Assembly (NCBI GenBank): GCA_944989445.1
Contig: CALYLW010000041.1
Coordinates: 2,009,399-2,073,398, forward strand
Direction of reading: 5' to 3'
Source: Ampullaceana balthica
Taxonomy: Eukaryota; Mollusca; Gastropoda; Lymnaeidae
Length of the DNA stretch: 64,000 nucleotides
Notes under the pieces: generated by a model
Database searches by the model: none
What the model was told of the DNA's origin: nothing
The model's input: only the letters and a program-made list of their open reading frames with translations
Position numbers and translations under genes: made by a program
In this document: positions 20,722-32,972 of the stretch, in pieces
Layout of the letters: each line of letters opens with the position of its first letter
How positions within the stretch are numbered: position 1 is the stretch's first letter

Positions 20722-21144
20722 ACACACAAAATTTCATATACATGTTCAGAAATGGGCGCATCACCGTCATAGACTGTTAATTTGATGGATTTGTTCAGTG
20801 ATACGCAGTTAAATGTATATATGAATTTGACGAGCGATAAAAGCTAATGTTAATCTAAGATAAAAACTGAAAGTAATTTTCGCTCGGTTTCTCACTAGCA
20901 CCATTTCTACAAATTTAAATATATATTTATTCGTGTGACGAAGCCAAAATATTGATTCTATTATTTTCGTTAAAAAAATTTTTTTTCTCACCCTAGAAAT
21001 TTAGAACATTCCTTCTTTAAAAAATATATTTTATAAATTTAATTATTTCAAACCTGTACATTGTTTTGGAAGCTTGGTTTTCGACTCACACAAGAGATTA
21101 TAGCCATTCACAATATCCGGAGCCGTGTAGTTTTTTTAAATTAT
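20722..21144. other. Stretch without recognised gene
   Basis: AT-rich sequence. A 60-codon minus frame (20809-20991) is unrecognised. Confidence 0.5.
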
Positions 21145-21815
21145 TACCACGTTTTTATTAACTCGCTTTCGTTGGTTTGTCCAAGATTTTTTTCAAATCT
21201 GCCAACGTAAAATTGAACCACTTCTGATGGTCCTAGAGATCTGAAAATTTTACCACAGATAGATCTTGGATGACAATGCATTGCATGAAAATTTCAGATC
21301 GATCGAATGTGCCGTTATTAAATTATTGAACTTTTAAGTTTATCTATAGTCTATATAAAAGCATCTGTACCGTCGGCTTTTGTTGACATCTGTGAGTTCG
21401 CCCTGTGACCACATCACAATGTTTTTAAAACGTTGGGCGGGCGCTTGTGAGGTGTTTGGTAAAATAAATAGAGGTAAAAAAATATTTTTAAAAACCACGT
21501 TTTTATAAGCGGACTAAAAAGAAGAAAATAGTTTAAAACTTATTAGTTCAAGTACTTCGATTTAATATGACTAAAAACGTGGGGTGGGTGTTTGGTATAA
21601 AAATTAAAGATTTCTAATTTAGAAGGCAAAAGAGAGATCTATAAGTGAGAGAATGAGTGAACCGCATATGTTAAACCTCATAAGCGCCCGCCCCACGTTT
21701 TTAGTCATATTAAATTGAAGTACTTAAACTAATAAGTTTTAAATTATTTTCTTCTTTTTAGTCCGCTTATAAAAACGTGGTTTTTAAAAATATTTTTTTT
21801 ACGTCATTTATTTCA
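21145..21815 (+). mobile_element. Helentron-like family 2 element with internal inverted repeat
   Basis: The 5' end reads ACCACGTTTTTATTAACTCG. The 3' side has CGCTTATAAAAACGTGGTTT, giving asymmetric inverted repeats around CCACGTTTTTAT. The internal core CAGATCGATCGAATGTGCCG followed by TTATTAAATTATTG corresponds to the core of the main family at 11.7-15 kb. A second, inverted copy of the 3' region lies at 21460-21590. A related copy is at 50298-50545. No coding sequence is present. Confidence 0.65.
21460..21815. repeat. Large imperfect inverted repeat (arms about 130 bp)
   Basis: Arm 1 (about 21460-21590) contains CCACGTTTTTATAAGCGGAC and ATGACTAAAAACGTGGGG. Arm 2 (about 21685-21815) is its reverse complement with a few substitutions and one- or two-base indels. 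The loop is about 95 bp. The arms include the family 2 Helentron-like 3' end. Confidence 0.9.
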
Positions 21816-23004
21816 TCCGCTCTTTCAAAGTTATCCTCAAACCAAACCAAAATCAATCCGTCATATTTATTTAAACTGCCCTCTTTTTTGAGAAGGGGGA
21901 AAAACTTCCTCTCGGCATAGTGTGTGTTTGAACAACGATACCCATCATAATTATTGAGCTGGGGAAACAGCGAACTCTCCATCTGAGTCGTTTACATTTA
22001 GCGTGGGGCCCCTCCCTCTGTATTATCTTAATCCCAGTGAACCTGAGAACCGCATGCAATCACTTCCGGGAATCTCGTTTTGGAAATCTTCCATTTTAGC
22101 GTATCGAGAAGGTGCAATCTCGAAAACACTCAAGGTTTAAAAAAACCAATCTGAATGATGACGTAAGTCCAAGAGTGAACGTTTATTTTACTTTAATTTT
22201 CTAACAGATAACTGGTCTTGTCTGATCATGGTGGAAATCTATTAATAAAAGTTGTCGGGTTATTCTTTTGGGTACATTTCATTTAGATATTAATTAATTA
22301 TCCCTGTATATCACCATACATTTGTTGATTTTCCGTTAATTTGATTCAGTTTAATTGACTTAACAACAGTCTCTTTACATTTGTATACTAAAAATGTTGG
22401 AAACGTATTGTAACTTCTATATTTATACTTGTAAAGATTGCTTTACAAAAATCTTGTATAAAATTCGTAAAAAATTTTAGCCTTAGAAATAAAAAACACC
22501 TTTTTTTAGAGTTTGAAAAAAAATTAATTAATTTTTATGTGTCCTCATGAGTAGACAATTAGCGTGTCCTTAAAATTAAACAGTGGATAGTACGGGTATA
22601 TTTTTAAATAGACATATAATGTGTCCTAAATGTCACACCACTATTTTGTTCTTAAAAGTAGCCATTTAGGGTGTTCTCAACTGTGGGCATTTATGGTGTC
22701 CTTAAAAGTGAACATTTAGTTTTATCTTGAACAATAAAGCTTAGCTTTGATAAACACATTATCGATTAAATTCATAAAAATGTTCAAATAATGATGCATA
22801 ACTTATCACTTTTTCAGTCTTAATTTTAAACGTTAATCATTGAAACTTTGTACTTTGTAAATTGTCATACGACAAGTAATCCAACGTTAGTTTTCAGCAC
22901 TCGTGTCCTTAAAGGGCCTTATTATGAATTAAAACTCTTTTTAAATGTTTTAAGGCAAATGCGTGAGAATACTTGTTCAGTTTACTCCGTTAACCTGACT
23001 CACG
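21816..23004. other. Stretch without gene; weak repeat at 22540-22730
   Basis: AT-rich sequence. Variants of GTGTCCTTAAAAGTGAACAT recur four or five times between about 22540 and 22730, an old degenerate tandem repeat. No gene was recognised. Confidence 0.5.
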
Positions 23005-23345
23005 ACTTCGTCGTCCCCGGCTACCACCTTCTCTCAATCAATATTTCCTCCATCCACCATTCTCCTCGTCCCCAGCTACCACATTCTCTCAACCAACCTT
23101 TCCTCCATCCACACTTCTCCTCGTCCCCAGCTAACACATTCTCTCAACCAACCTTTCCTCCATCCACCCTTCTCCTCGTCCCCGGCTACCACATTCTCTC
23201 AACCAAACTTTCCTCCATCCACCTTTCTCCTCGTCCCCAGCTGCCACATTCTCTCAACCAACCTTTCCTCCATCCACCCTTCACCTCGTCCCCAGCTACC
23301 GCCTTCTCTCAATCCACCTTTCCTCCACCCACCCTTCTCCTCGTT
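23005..23345. repeat. 55-bp minisatellite
   Basis: CGTCCCCAGCTACCACATTC recurs at 23067, 23122, 23177, 23232 and 23287, exactly 55 bp apart, with a further partial copy on the left. The unit is strongly C/T-rich. It creates the 227-codon frame at 22848-23531 and a minus frame at 23199-23483; neither resembles a protein family. Confidence 0.95.
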
Positions 23346-24182
23346 CACTGCCCCCCTCTCCCTCACCTCGGCGATTACGGGATCGGGGGATGTGGGGAGG
23401 ACGGGCACAAAGACGAATTGATTAACCGTGGCTGTTGTGATAGTCAGATGGCGGCCTGCTACAACGGCAGCAACCCAGCACATCCAACAAATAGTGTGCT
23501 ACACCACTACCACCACCACCCTGGCATGTAGACGTCTTCATGTCAGTATTGATGGAATACTTAGACAGCTAATAGGTGAGTACATAGATAAAATAAGTCT
23601 TGCTTTTCGGACGGATGGAGTGAGAGAGTGGGTGACTTGTATTATAGTTCCTCCTGTAACCGACTAAAATAGTCTCGCGTTTGGGGAAAGACGGGTCTTC
23701 TTCGCCTGATGTTTCCGATAAGAAGTTGGCTTAAAATGTGAACGAGCTCTTGTTGTCCATTGTTTTCGTGTGTTAGTTTGATCTATTCCGAATACTACAC
23801 CTTAGCATTAGTAGTTATTATCAAAGGGCTTCAAATCTTGAGACACACGTTGGCAAATAACGAGGAAGATTTTATAGTTGGTTAGCGCTAGTTTGATATA
23901 TTTCATTATTTTTATTGTGACTTGAGCTTGAAGAAGGGGGACAATCCAGCTACATGTATTTCAATGCCCATTAGCTTTCTTTCACTCAGTAACACTTATG
24001 TGCTACACCACAATCAGTACACGCACTAAACTTTGTCGGTGTCTTTTGTATGCACTGAGCGTGCCGTAAGTCACGTGTGTCATTAATTTGGTGTGCCGCA
24101 CGTCAACACAGAGTGATATTTGGGATTATAACTGCACTGGAGCCCCGTGTCTGTGTTGATGGTGGTTAAACAATGAATAGAT
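23346..24182. other. Stretch without recognised gene
   Basis: A GC-richer patch at 23350-23530 contains CAC/ACC triplets, and the rest is AT-rich. The frame at 23428-23667 is unrecognised. Confidence 0.5.
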
Positions 24183-24450
24183 GTAAAAACAAAGTTTTTG
24201 ACTATAAATCCTTTATATATGAGACGTAACTAAAAGTAGTGATTATGTTTAAACGCGACATTTACACACTGAAACAGAATTATCTCCCCTGGTTTTAAAA
24301 ACCTGGCACAGGGACGGTAGGGGGTGTGAACAATTACGGTCGGCGTCAACGCGTGAACTGAACTGTCACGTGAAAGAATTATAAACAAATGTTCGGATAT
24401 ACCGATCGCTTAAACTTACAAAGCAAGTTAATATAAAATATAAGGGATTA
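24183..24450 (-). mobile_element. Helentron-like element, short subfamily, minus copy
   Basis: The minus strand ends in the TATAAGGATTTATAG, AAAAAC-TTT-GTTTTT 3' segment (plus 24183-24225) and begins near 24450 at TAATCCCTTATATTTTATAT. The middle (ACCGTAATTGTTCACACCCC region, GACGCCGACCG) matches the short copy at 63569-63817 and lacks the TACCGTAATTAAATTAATG core. Confidence 0.7.
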
Positions 24451-24829
24451 AAAAAACAGATTTCGTGACAGAGAGACATGCCGCTTGGTAACATTAATTT
24501 ATAGTCATTAGCTCAATTGACTATAATATTTGGTGGTTTAAAATATTCGTTATCAAATGCGTGCGTGGAGACATGTGTCTTATATAATTATGGATATTGA
24601 ATGATATTGGCATACTAGTGATCATAAAATTACGCTCAGTTTAGCTGATCAACTTCTTGAAATATTTCATCTCGGCCATAACGTCAACTGAATAATTTTC
24701 AGTCGAGCCTTCAATCGCTTTGTACACACCACGGGAATGTTTGCACGCGATGAGAGACAAACGTCCCATCGCGCATGTCAATCGTTAATAGCGTTGCAGC
24801 ACACAAATGTAGGGACACAGCGCTATGTC
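24451..24829. other. Stretch without recognised gene
   Basis: AT-rich and then mixed sequence. The frame starting at 24737 runs into the degenerate repeat that follows. Confidence 0.45.
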
Positions 24830-25410
24830 ATGTGTCGTGCCGTGTGCCCTAGTCTGAGCTATGATGCTCACCCGGGTCTGGGTCCTATCGTGTGGTTTAG
24901 GACCAAGACTAAACGAGTTTGGGCTTCGATTGTGTGCCTCAACCTAAACTATGATGATCCGTTCTGGTCCATATGTGTGTGGGCCTTAGTCTGAGACTTA
25001 AATGTGCCCTATAGCCTGCGCTATGATGCCCTTTTCTGGGCTATGTGTGTGCCCCTTAGTCTTAGACTTTATGTGTACCATAGCCTGTGTGACCTGATCT
25101 GGAATATGATGTCAGCCTGTGTCCGGGCCATGATTGTATGCTATAGACTGAGACAAATTGGTGCCCCTAGTCAGGCTTATGACGGTGTCTAATCTTTACT
25201 AGGCCTGTTAGGAATTTCTTAATATAAGTGATTTAATTTTATTTGCTCCGGTCTCTGTGTTCTTATACTTGGGAATGTTTTATGAAATTTTCAGTGCTAA
25301 GATGTGTGTCCTCTTCTCGCTATTACGTGTGTCCTAGTCTGTGCTATATTTTGTCCTATTTGTGCTGTGGCACGCGTCGTCTAGTCTGTGCTATGGTGTG
25401 TGTTCCAGGA
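24830..25410. repeat. Degenerate repeat of CCTAGTCTGTGCTATGATG type
   Basis: Variants of GTGTGTGCCCTAGTCTGAGC followed by TATGATG recur at irregular spacing (about 24840, 24930, 25010, 25060, 25150, 25330, 25380). I read this as an eroded minisatellite. It explains the short frames at 24737-25473. Confidence 0.6.
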
Positions 25411-25542
25411 CATGAAATACTGCTTACCCTGTTGTGGGTTACACCATATAGAATTACTAAATTTGGTCTGTGACAGAACAAACAAATTCCCCTTTTTTAT
25501 GTGAAAATGATACAACTACATGCAACTATATTCATGTCCGAA

Positions 25543-25910
25543 TTATGTTGCACGGATATGATGGTTCTGTAAGGAGCGACGCAGCTCTTTTGTGGAAATC
25601 TTGCAGCTCTCCATGTTGCACGGATATGATGGTTCTGTTAGGAGCGACGCAGCTCTTTTGTGGAAATCTTGCAGCTCTTTTGTGGAAATCTTGCAGCTCT
25701 TTTGTGGGAATCTTGCAGCTCTTTTGTGGAAATCTTGCAGCTCTTTTGTGGAAATCTTGCAGCTCTTTTGTGGAAATCTTGCAGCTCTTTTGTGGAAATC
25801 TTGCAGCTCTTTTGTGGAAATCTTGCAGCTCTTCATGTTGCACGTATTTGATGGTTCTGTTAGGAGCGACGCAGCTCTTTTGTGGAAATCTTGCAGCTCT
25901 TCAAACTAGG
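25543..25910. repeat. 22-bp minisatellite with a longer leader unit
   Basis: GCAGCTCTTTTGTGGAAATCTT repeats at 22 bp (for example the TGTGG motif at 25681 and 25703). A longer segment, CATGTTGCACGGATATGATG then GTTCTGTTAGGAGCGAC, appears three times (about 25540, 25610 and 25830). The array is therefore compound, with two long-unit copies left and one right of the short-unit core. All listed frames here are repeat artefacts. Confidence 0.92.
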
Positions 25911-28639
25911 AAGAGCGCTCAACTTTTAGACATGCTATGGAAATCAATCCATTAGATTTCTTTCAGCCTCTTATGTCATTGGCACATTGTTTCTGGCATT
26001 AAAAGTATTTGGAAGACTCTTCTAATTTAAAGTCAACTAACCCGGCGGTTGGGGGAGGGGTTCATCGATTATTGAAAATCATAAACTGCGGTTATTGAAA
26101 TCTTACAGAGAAAAAGTGAATCTGAAGGTTTTTTTCTTAAAATATTGGAAATTTAACAACTGATAGAAATACAAAAAGAAAAGAAAGTAAACAACAACAC
26201 ATACTAAGATGCACAAAGTGAATCAAAACATTATCGATTCTTATTAGATCACACACCACGTCATAATTAATTCATTGACAATTTCAATTTGTTGCCGCTT
26301 ACGATCTTAACGATTGATCCGCTTTCCCGAATGGAACTTATTCCATCAACAAAATACTTAGAATAATAATTTACTTGCGATAACGATTGATGTTTGATTT
26401 GAGGATCAGGTCATTGAAATACATGAAATCAACACAAAATGATCGACTCGTATGCAGCAGTTGTCGCTAGTGAAACTGGGGGGGGGAGGGCATTTTTGTT
26501 TGGGACCCTTGGGTAGCAGGTCCCATCAATGTTTCATGGGAACTCAGTAAACAAAATGTTACATTACATCAACGTTTTGCATCAGATATTAAGTTAGAAC
26601 TTTCATTAAAACAAAACTGCTCCGAAAATAATGTCTGGAGATTGAAATGTCATTTTATTTTAATAATGAAGACTTTTAACCAAAAGGCGATTCGTTTTTG
26701 TTTCAATTAATTTTACGTTCAATTTAAATGCCAATCATATTTTTAGCATATAAGAAACATGATTACACAATTTCCAGACTGGAGTCGAATCTCTAAGGTA
26801 AACGTATCTTATTATTCTTATACAACCCTTGAAAAACTGTCCTCAGGAGAAAGACACAAACAAGTAATTATATGAAAGACACTGATGCACCAGAGAGCCG
26901 CGCTGTGAAGACCAAGTATTATTTTGAACAATTTGGTATTGAATTAATTTTTTTGTTGTTTTGCATGTCTTGTTTGGATCATGGCTATTATGTTGGACAA
27001 ATATATTTACTTGAGTAGGGTATGAACAGGAACGAGAAATAACTATTTATTTTTAAATTTCCGAAGAGAGTGATTAGCCGTTGGTTCATATCCGCTGTTC
27101 TGTCGTGTGATGTTCTCATAGTTTTCTATCGTGTGTATGACCAGGTTGTACCAAGTTCGCAACCATCACTCGGCCAACTCAAGTCCTAGAGTTTAGAAAT
27201 TTATTAATGTTATACATTTATAAAGAGTTCTGTAAATATGCTCAGATTACAGGGGAAAAAAAGCTGATAACTTTCTACGAATGATCCCTTGTTTCTACTT
27301 TTTGTCTGGGCTTAAATCCAAGCCGTTCACCGAGATTAGCAACGCAATAATGAAACAAGCAACGTTCACTGAGCAAATACTAGAGGCGGCCCTCGCGGGA
27401 GATTAGACCTAATTAGTTACAGTAAAATTTTTATTTTGGTTTTAAAGGGGCCGTATTTTTGCCATGTTTTGCACTTAATGGACAAAGTGCACCCTTGCTC
27501 CAACAATATCAATCCGCCAATAAGGGAGTTTTCCTCCGGAAGAGATAAGCGGATACTCTAAGATCGGAGTAGTGGTTCGTGGCTGTTTCCCCCGATGTTT
27601 TATTGGGGGCCGTGTTTATATAAGGCTGAAATATTTAGTGTTAAATTGGGCCGCTCAGCGGAAACCGTGGGAAACACCCCACCATTGTTGTATCAGGTAA
27701 TATGGGGATGAAAAAATTGAGAATGATAAATTGCAGACAAAGAAATTTATAAGGGTTTCTTTCAAAATAAATATTTATACTTAACCAGACATAAAACCAC
27801 CTATTTTAGTTTTTCAAACGTTTAAAATTTGCTGAAGGCAAGTGATTTTTTTAAAGAACTAAGTAGAAGATTCATTTTTTTGAAAAGTGAACAGAGCCGT
27901 GACAACCATTATTGGTTTCGTCAGCTCTTACTATTTTATTGGTATTAATGTTTTGGGAAGCGGATCCACAATTTTTTTTAAAAAAAGTTAAAAGTTAAAA
28001 GCGTCTCCGAGCACTTTGGTATAGATTAATTAACTGAAGGCCGCATGTTAAAATATTAGTATTAAGAAGGGGCTTGCATTTTCTTAAGGCAGAAAAAAAA
28101 ATATATATTTTAAATTAGTGAAGTATATATATTATATATATTTATATATAATCGAATTCTAAACAGTTTGCTGTATTGAGCGCTCACTTGCATTTAAGCG
28201 CAGTTTTTATTTGCTTAATGCATCGTAAAAACTCACATTTTATCATTTTAAAAAATCTGTTAAAATTTTTAAATATTTTTGTTGAAATTATTTCTTTATT
28301 TTCCCGTTTCCTTTTTAAGTTCATTGTTCTTGTTGCCATGTTGGACATTTCATTGGATTTCTCCCATGCCTTACATTTTAATTCGTTACTCTCAAGCCTG
28401 CTTTCCAATCTGCATTTCTAATTTTCATCTGGCCATAGTTCTCCTGTCAACCAATGTTATGTCACGGACTGGGTGAGAACCGACGACTTACGGTGTGGAC
28501 TAGGCCTTAGCTAGTACAGAAAGCTCGATAATTTATTAAAGCATTGCGTTACATTTGTTCATTGTTTACTCTATCGATTCAACCAGGGCTGCATTCTTCA
28601 TGAGATGAGATCACGCACATGTCCTACAGAAACGATTGT
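25911..28639. other. Stretch without recognised gene
   Basis: This is about 2.7 kb of mainly AT-rich unique sequence. A GC-richer patch at about 27460-27680 contains TATATAAGG at 27617-27625, a TATA-like string without further support. AT dinucleotide runs lie at about 28100-28150. Opposed frames at 28176-28421 and 28184-28408 are low-complexity. Confidence 0.5.
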
Positions 28640-28960
28640 TGGGGAGTATAGGGACTTGTTTTAGAGTATGACGATAATTTTAGAGTATAGGAGCTGGTAT
28701 GTGGGTATGGCGGTGATTTCAGAGTATATGAGCTGGCATGTGCGTTTGGCGGTGATTTGAGAGTAAAGGAGCCGGTATGACGGTATTGCGGTGATTTGAG
28801 AGTATAGGAGCTTGTATGTGGGTATAGCGATAATTTGAGTTTATATGAGCTGGTATGAGGGTATAGCGGTGATTTGAGAGTATATGAGCTGGTATAAGGT
28901 ATGAGAGTATGACAGCTGCATGGTATAATGAGAGTATAATGATTGTTAGAGAGTATGGCA
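28640..28960. repeat. 39-bp degenerate minisatellite
   Basis: CGGTGATTTGAGAGTATAGG then AGCTGGTATG recurs with CGGTGATTT at 28711, 28750 and 28789 (39-bp period). Identity drops at both ends. The minus frame at 28719-28994 is an artefact of the repeat. Confidence 0.88.
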
Positions 28961-30131
28961 GCTGGTTATGTTCTGGTGTGTTTGGCTGATACACAGCGTA
29001 AGTGGCACTCGTTTTTTTCCAGATGAACCAAACACGCTTTAATGTTTGGGTATTTATAAAATAGTTGTATAGAAATGAATATCGTTGAATCTGTCATTAT
29101 CAAAATTCTGGTTTATAGAACAAATAAGTACGACAGCTTCCTTTGGCATGTTACAGTGTAATATAATTTGTTTGTTGGCATGGCTAATGTTTCATCTCTG
29201 TTCTGGTCAGCATTAACCGATGTTTTTATTCAGCATAGCCGCGAGTGAGTTTCGCCCTTGGATTTCGACGCTGAAAATGTATTTCCTTTTCATTTAAACA
29301 CTGGGATCCTGAAAATATCCACGTGGTTTTGCACTGACCATGCAGAGACCCACAACAGAAAAAAAATATTATTTTAAAATTCCAAATTTTTCCGACAACA
29401 AGCTGTCTATTCCTCCGCACGATTTTTACACGGAAACGTTTAAAGATTTTAATTGTAAAATTTTTTAAAACTTTGAGCACATCAGGAAAAAATCAGTTTT
29501 TTTCTGTCGGGAATTCCCATTACAATAAGAGCTCACGTGCGTTCCAGCGTCACCGTGATGGAGTCAATGCAGCTGGCGCGTTACGGTTTCAGACCACAAC
29601 GGAGGCAGGAATAAAGGTTTGTGATGAATACGTCACCAAAGGCAAGACCAATGACGTCATGTGCCCATTATTGATAGGATGCCCTTGTTTGCGACGTGTC
29701 TCTAACAATGGCGCGTCACATTCAAACCAAATGTATTGTACCGTGGGGTTCTTTAAATAGCTATTTGTTCATTAGAGTTTGCCAATTTGTATTAAATTTT
29801 AATTTGTGCTTGTACTGGTATATTTGATTTAGCTATTGACACGTATTTTGATTTTGGTATTTGTAATGTTTGTCAACTGCTGGAGTAGAAACAGCTGCCT
29901 TGCCCAACCCCTGCGCAAGGAGACTCAATAACTGAGATGTTTGACTCCATATCATCAAACAAAGAAGAAACTTTAAAAAAAATACTGTGAGCATCGATAA
30001 TGTGAATAATATTTTTCGTAATAATCAGAAAAAATATAAAAGAGCGCTAGGACAAAAAGTACATGTATGTTGTATTTAGAATGACAATGGACATGAAAAT
30101 TAGCTTTGGTGAAGCGCAGTAACGTGAGAGA
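28961..30131. other. Stretch without a supported gene; unrecognised 95-codon ORF
   Basis: The plus ORF at 29473-29760 (95 codons) has more balanced composition than its neighbours, with four Cys in the second half, but no recognisable motif. I cannot assign a function. Opposed ORFs at 29226-29480 and 29973-30158 look like AT-rich noise. The position ends at the A before the Helitron. Confidence 0.4.
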
Positions 30132-31167
30132 TCCTAAATATAAATATATAAAAATCAAAGTATGTATGCATGTCTGTTATAGCTGACTAAACCATTCATC
30201 CGATCGCTATGAAAATTTTGGAGACTTTTGAGTACGCTCCCGGGATGGAAATAGGCTACTTTTTTAAAAATTTAACACTCATGGGGCGCCGGGGGCCCAT
30301 AATGGGGATTTTTTTCTTATATGAGCTATATAAACATTAGTTTAAGCCTTAGCTATTGCGTTAATTAATGGATCTTAATCAAACTTTGTATGTAACAACT
30401 TGGTAGCGGATATTGAAATGCTAGAGGGCCCTAATTTCCTAATGTCCATTTCTTCCAGGCTGGGGGCCCAAAATGTCTTTTTTCATAAACGTTTACAATT
30501 TTATTCCCCATTTAATTATTAAAGATTTTGAAAAATATAGATAAATATATCATTTATAAAATTAATTGAAATAAATAGGTTTTAATAACTTTTTATCTTG
30601 TACTAAATGGGCCCTGGGGCCCTAAATGTCCATTTTTGCTTATATGAGCTATATAATAATTAGTTTATGCGCTAGCTACTGAATAAATGAATGGATCTTA
30701 ACCAAATTTTGTATACAAAACCTTGGAAGCCCATATTCAAATCACAAAGAGCACTCAGCATATAAGTTTATGTCTTCGGGGCTGGGGGCCCCAAATGTCT
30801 TTTTAAAAATATTTTAAAGATATTATTTCCCTTTCTTTTTTTAACAATCTTTGTATATTAAAACTTAAAAGTCAATATAGATATTACTATGGCGCACTGA
30901 ACTCCTAATGTCCTTTCTCTAGGGGATGGGGGTCCCTAATGTGTTTTTTTACTAACTTTTAATATTGTATTCCCCATTCAATTTTACACGATATTGATAA
31001 ATATAGATAAATATATTTATATATTTGCTATGAAATTGATTGAAATGAACAGATTTTTAACTTCATATGTTAAACTGATAGGCCCGGTGACCCTTAATGT
31101 AATTCCTTTTTTATCTATATGTATTCCTTTTTACTGAGATCGTTGCAACGCACGACGGGTCTGCTAG
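30132..31167 (+). mobile_element. Non-autonomous Helitron
   Basis: The 5' end TCCTAAATATAAATATATAA follows an A (30131). The 3' end has the palindrome CGTTGCAACG (31141-31150), then CACGACGGGTCTG and CTAG (31164-31167) followed by T. A|TC and CTAG|T match the Helitron insertion rule exactly, and no target duplication is seen, as expected. The interior contains two to three units of about 310-320 bp: TTATATGAGCTATATAA at about 30328 and 30638, and GCTGGGGGCCC-type blocks at about 30459, 30781 and 30926. No Rep/helicase gene is present, so transposition would need a partner elsewhere. Confidence 0.88.
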
Positions 31168-31879
31168 TTATTTATAATTTTTAATTTCTATGTAGAGAGA
31201 AGTTTTCAATATTGTGGGGAAAGCAAAGCGTTGAAGGAATTTTTTTTTAAAAATGTGTAAAAAAAGCTTTTAATGAATTTGAACATGATCACTCGAGTAC
31301 AGCCGGATACAACACTGAATATTGATGTTCACGAGTTTCTTTTGTTATGAGATAACAATTAGGATATTTGACTTGTTTAACAATAATGGTTTCAAAAACT
31401 CACTCAACGCAAACAAAATTCTTCTGTGGTTTACTGCATGATTTCCTTCATTGATTTCATTTTCTTAAAGAAGCCATTTGCCTTTCTCACAAACCCATAA
31501 GAAACGTCTTATAAATTACAGATGACATGCAGATCACGGTTCTAATGCACATCTTTACTTTGTCTATCAGTGTAGCCCCGGCTTAAAACCTTAAACCACA
31601 TATTTTAGTTTTTAAAAAAAATCTAAAAACCTTCCATCTTAAATGGACTCCCAGTGTTATCAAAGGTACCTATCACAAGCTTTTGTTTCCCCGTCCTTAC
31701 AATGAAGTAACATTTGATAGAAGTATTAGATGACACTAATGAAATCCATTTCGTTAAAATATAATCCCATAAACCCTATAATTTAGCGTCTCCCTTTTCA
31801 TCCTCTCTGAACGTTATACACATCACATTCACATGAAATCAATATTCTGTTTAATTTATAACATTTTACCCCCACCCAC
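31168..31879. other. Stretch without recognised gene
   Basis: AT-rich unique sequence. Nothing was recognised. Confidence 0.5.
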
Positions 31880-32160
31880 TCCACCCGAACAAACTGTAAA
31901 TTAGTCTGTCAATCCTTTCTCCAACCGTTTAAATAGTAAATTAGTCTGCCCCGTCCACCTAATGAAATAGAAAATTAGTCTGTTACCCCTTTCCACAAGA
32001 TGAAATTTTAAAAAGTCTGTCAATCCTTCCTTCATCCGTTTAAATATTAAATTAGACTGTCAATTCCCCCACAAGATGAAAGAGTAAATTAGTCTGTCTA
32101 TCCGCCCCCCCTATGAAATAGTAAATTAGTCTGTCTATCCCGCCTCCACCCTGGTACATC
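31880..32160. repeat. Degenerate tandem repeat (GTAAATTAGTCTGTC)
   Basis: GTAAATTAGTCTGTC, followed by a C-rich spacer and a GATGAAATA-like segment, recurs seven or eight times at roughly 35-45 bp, with indels. Confidence 0.75.
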
Positions 32161-32703
32161 AGTTTGTCCAACACCACGGCCCCCTCCCCCACTGGTCTCC
32201 CCATTTCTCGTTTCATCCCCCACCCATCGATTCCCGCCTCGCCGCAGACAAGGAAAAGTTTACGGTATGATTAGACTTCCAAAGATCCCACTTCCGTTTC
32301 GGGGCCATCACAAAACCAGCAAAATTTCATGTCGTGTCCGCAACAGAGAGGACTCGCCTTTTCATCCTCCCATTCCGCAACCATCGCTGGAAAAGGGCAT
32401 TTCACTCCCAGATCGGCCATTTCTCATTGAGTGTTCACGCGGCTCCATTCACCTGAATTGTAATCGATACCATTTATGAGTATTGGATTTCCTTGCTATA
32501 CATTCATTGTGGCGTGTTTTGTTAAAAAAATTTTTTGAATTTTAAAAGTATGAAACTTATTTTCCCATTTTCTTTAGTGTTCACTTTTGTAAATCTTAAT
32601 TTAAGTATTCTTAAATGAATATTCTTGAGTGTGTGAAAAGGTTTGAAAAATAGCAACACTACTGTGTTCATTGCTTTAAACTTTCAGTTTGAGTTTTGTT
32701 TAT
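32161..32703. other. Stretch without recognised gene
   Basis: A GC-richer patch at 32170-32430 carries a 70-codon frame (32267-32479) with no recognised motif. The remainder is AT-rich. Confidence 0.45.
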
Positions 32704-32972
32704 GGGGCCATCCATAAAGTTCGTCACGCTCGAGAGGGGGGGAGGGGGTGTAAGAAAGTGTTACAGTTTGTGACAGGGGGAGGGGGGTCCGGCCATGTGT
32801 GACGTCACGGTGTTTTATATTAAATTTTAATAATTTTGTTAATAAAAATAACTATTTTTGTTCGAAAGTGTGACGTACTTTAGGGGGGGGGTCCAAGATT
32901 TGTGACAGTTTGTGACAAGGGGGAGGGGGGAGTTAAAAATGATCAAAAATAGCGTGACGTACATTATGGTTA
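32704..32972 (+). mobile_element. MITE family B, copy 1 (CATAAAGTACGTCACGC ends)
   Basis: The element begins GGGGCCATCCATAAAGT. The right side has AGCGTGACGTACATTATGG, the inverted counterpart with substitutions. Internal TGTGACAGTTTGTGACA motifs and G-runs are shared with the opposite-strand copy at 36091-36371. This end sequence is widely distributed in invertebrates by recall; the superfamily is left open. Confidence 0.8.

Noticed and set aside
28719..28994. 91-codon minus ORF
   Set aside because: It lies in the 39-bp minisatellite; the apparent protein repeat (IPAHILSNHRYT) mirrors the DNA repeat.
29473..29760. 95-codon ORF as a small cysteine-bearing protein
   Set aside because: There is no signal peptide, no recognisable motif and no supporting promoter or splice pattern; kept only as a note in the surrounding stretch.
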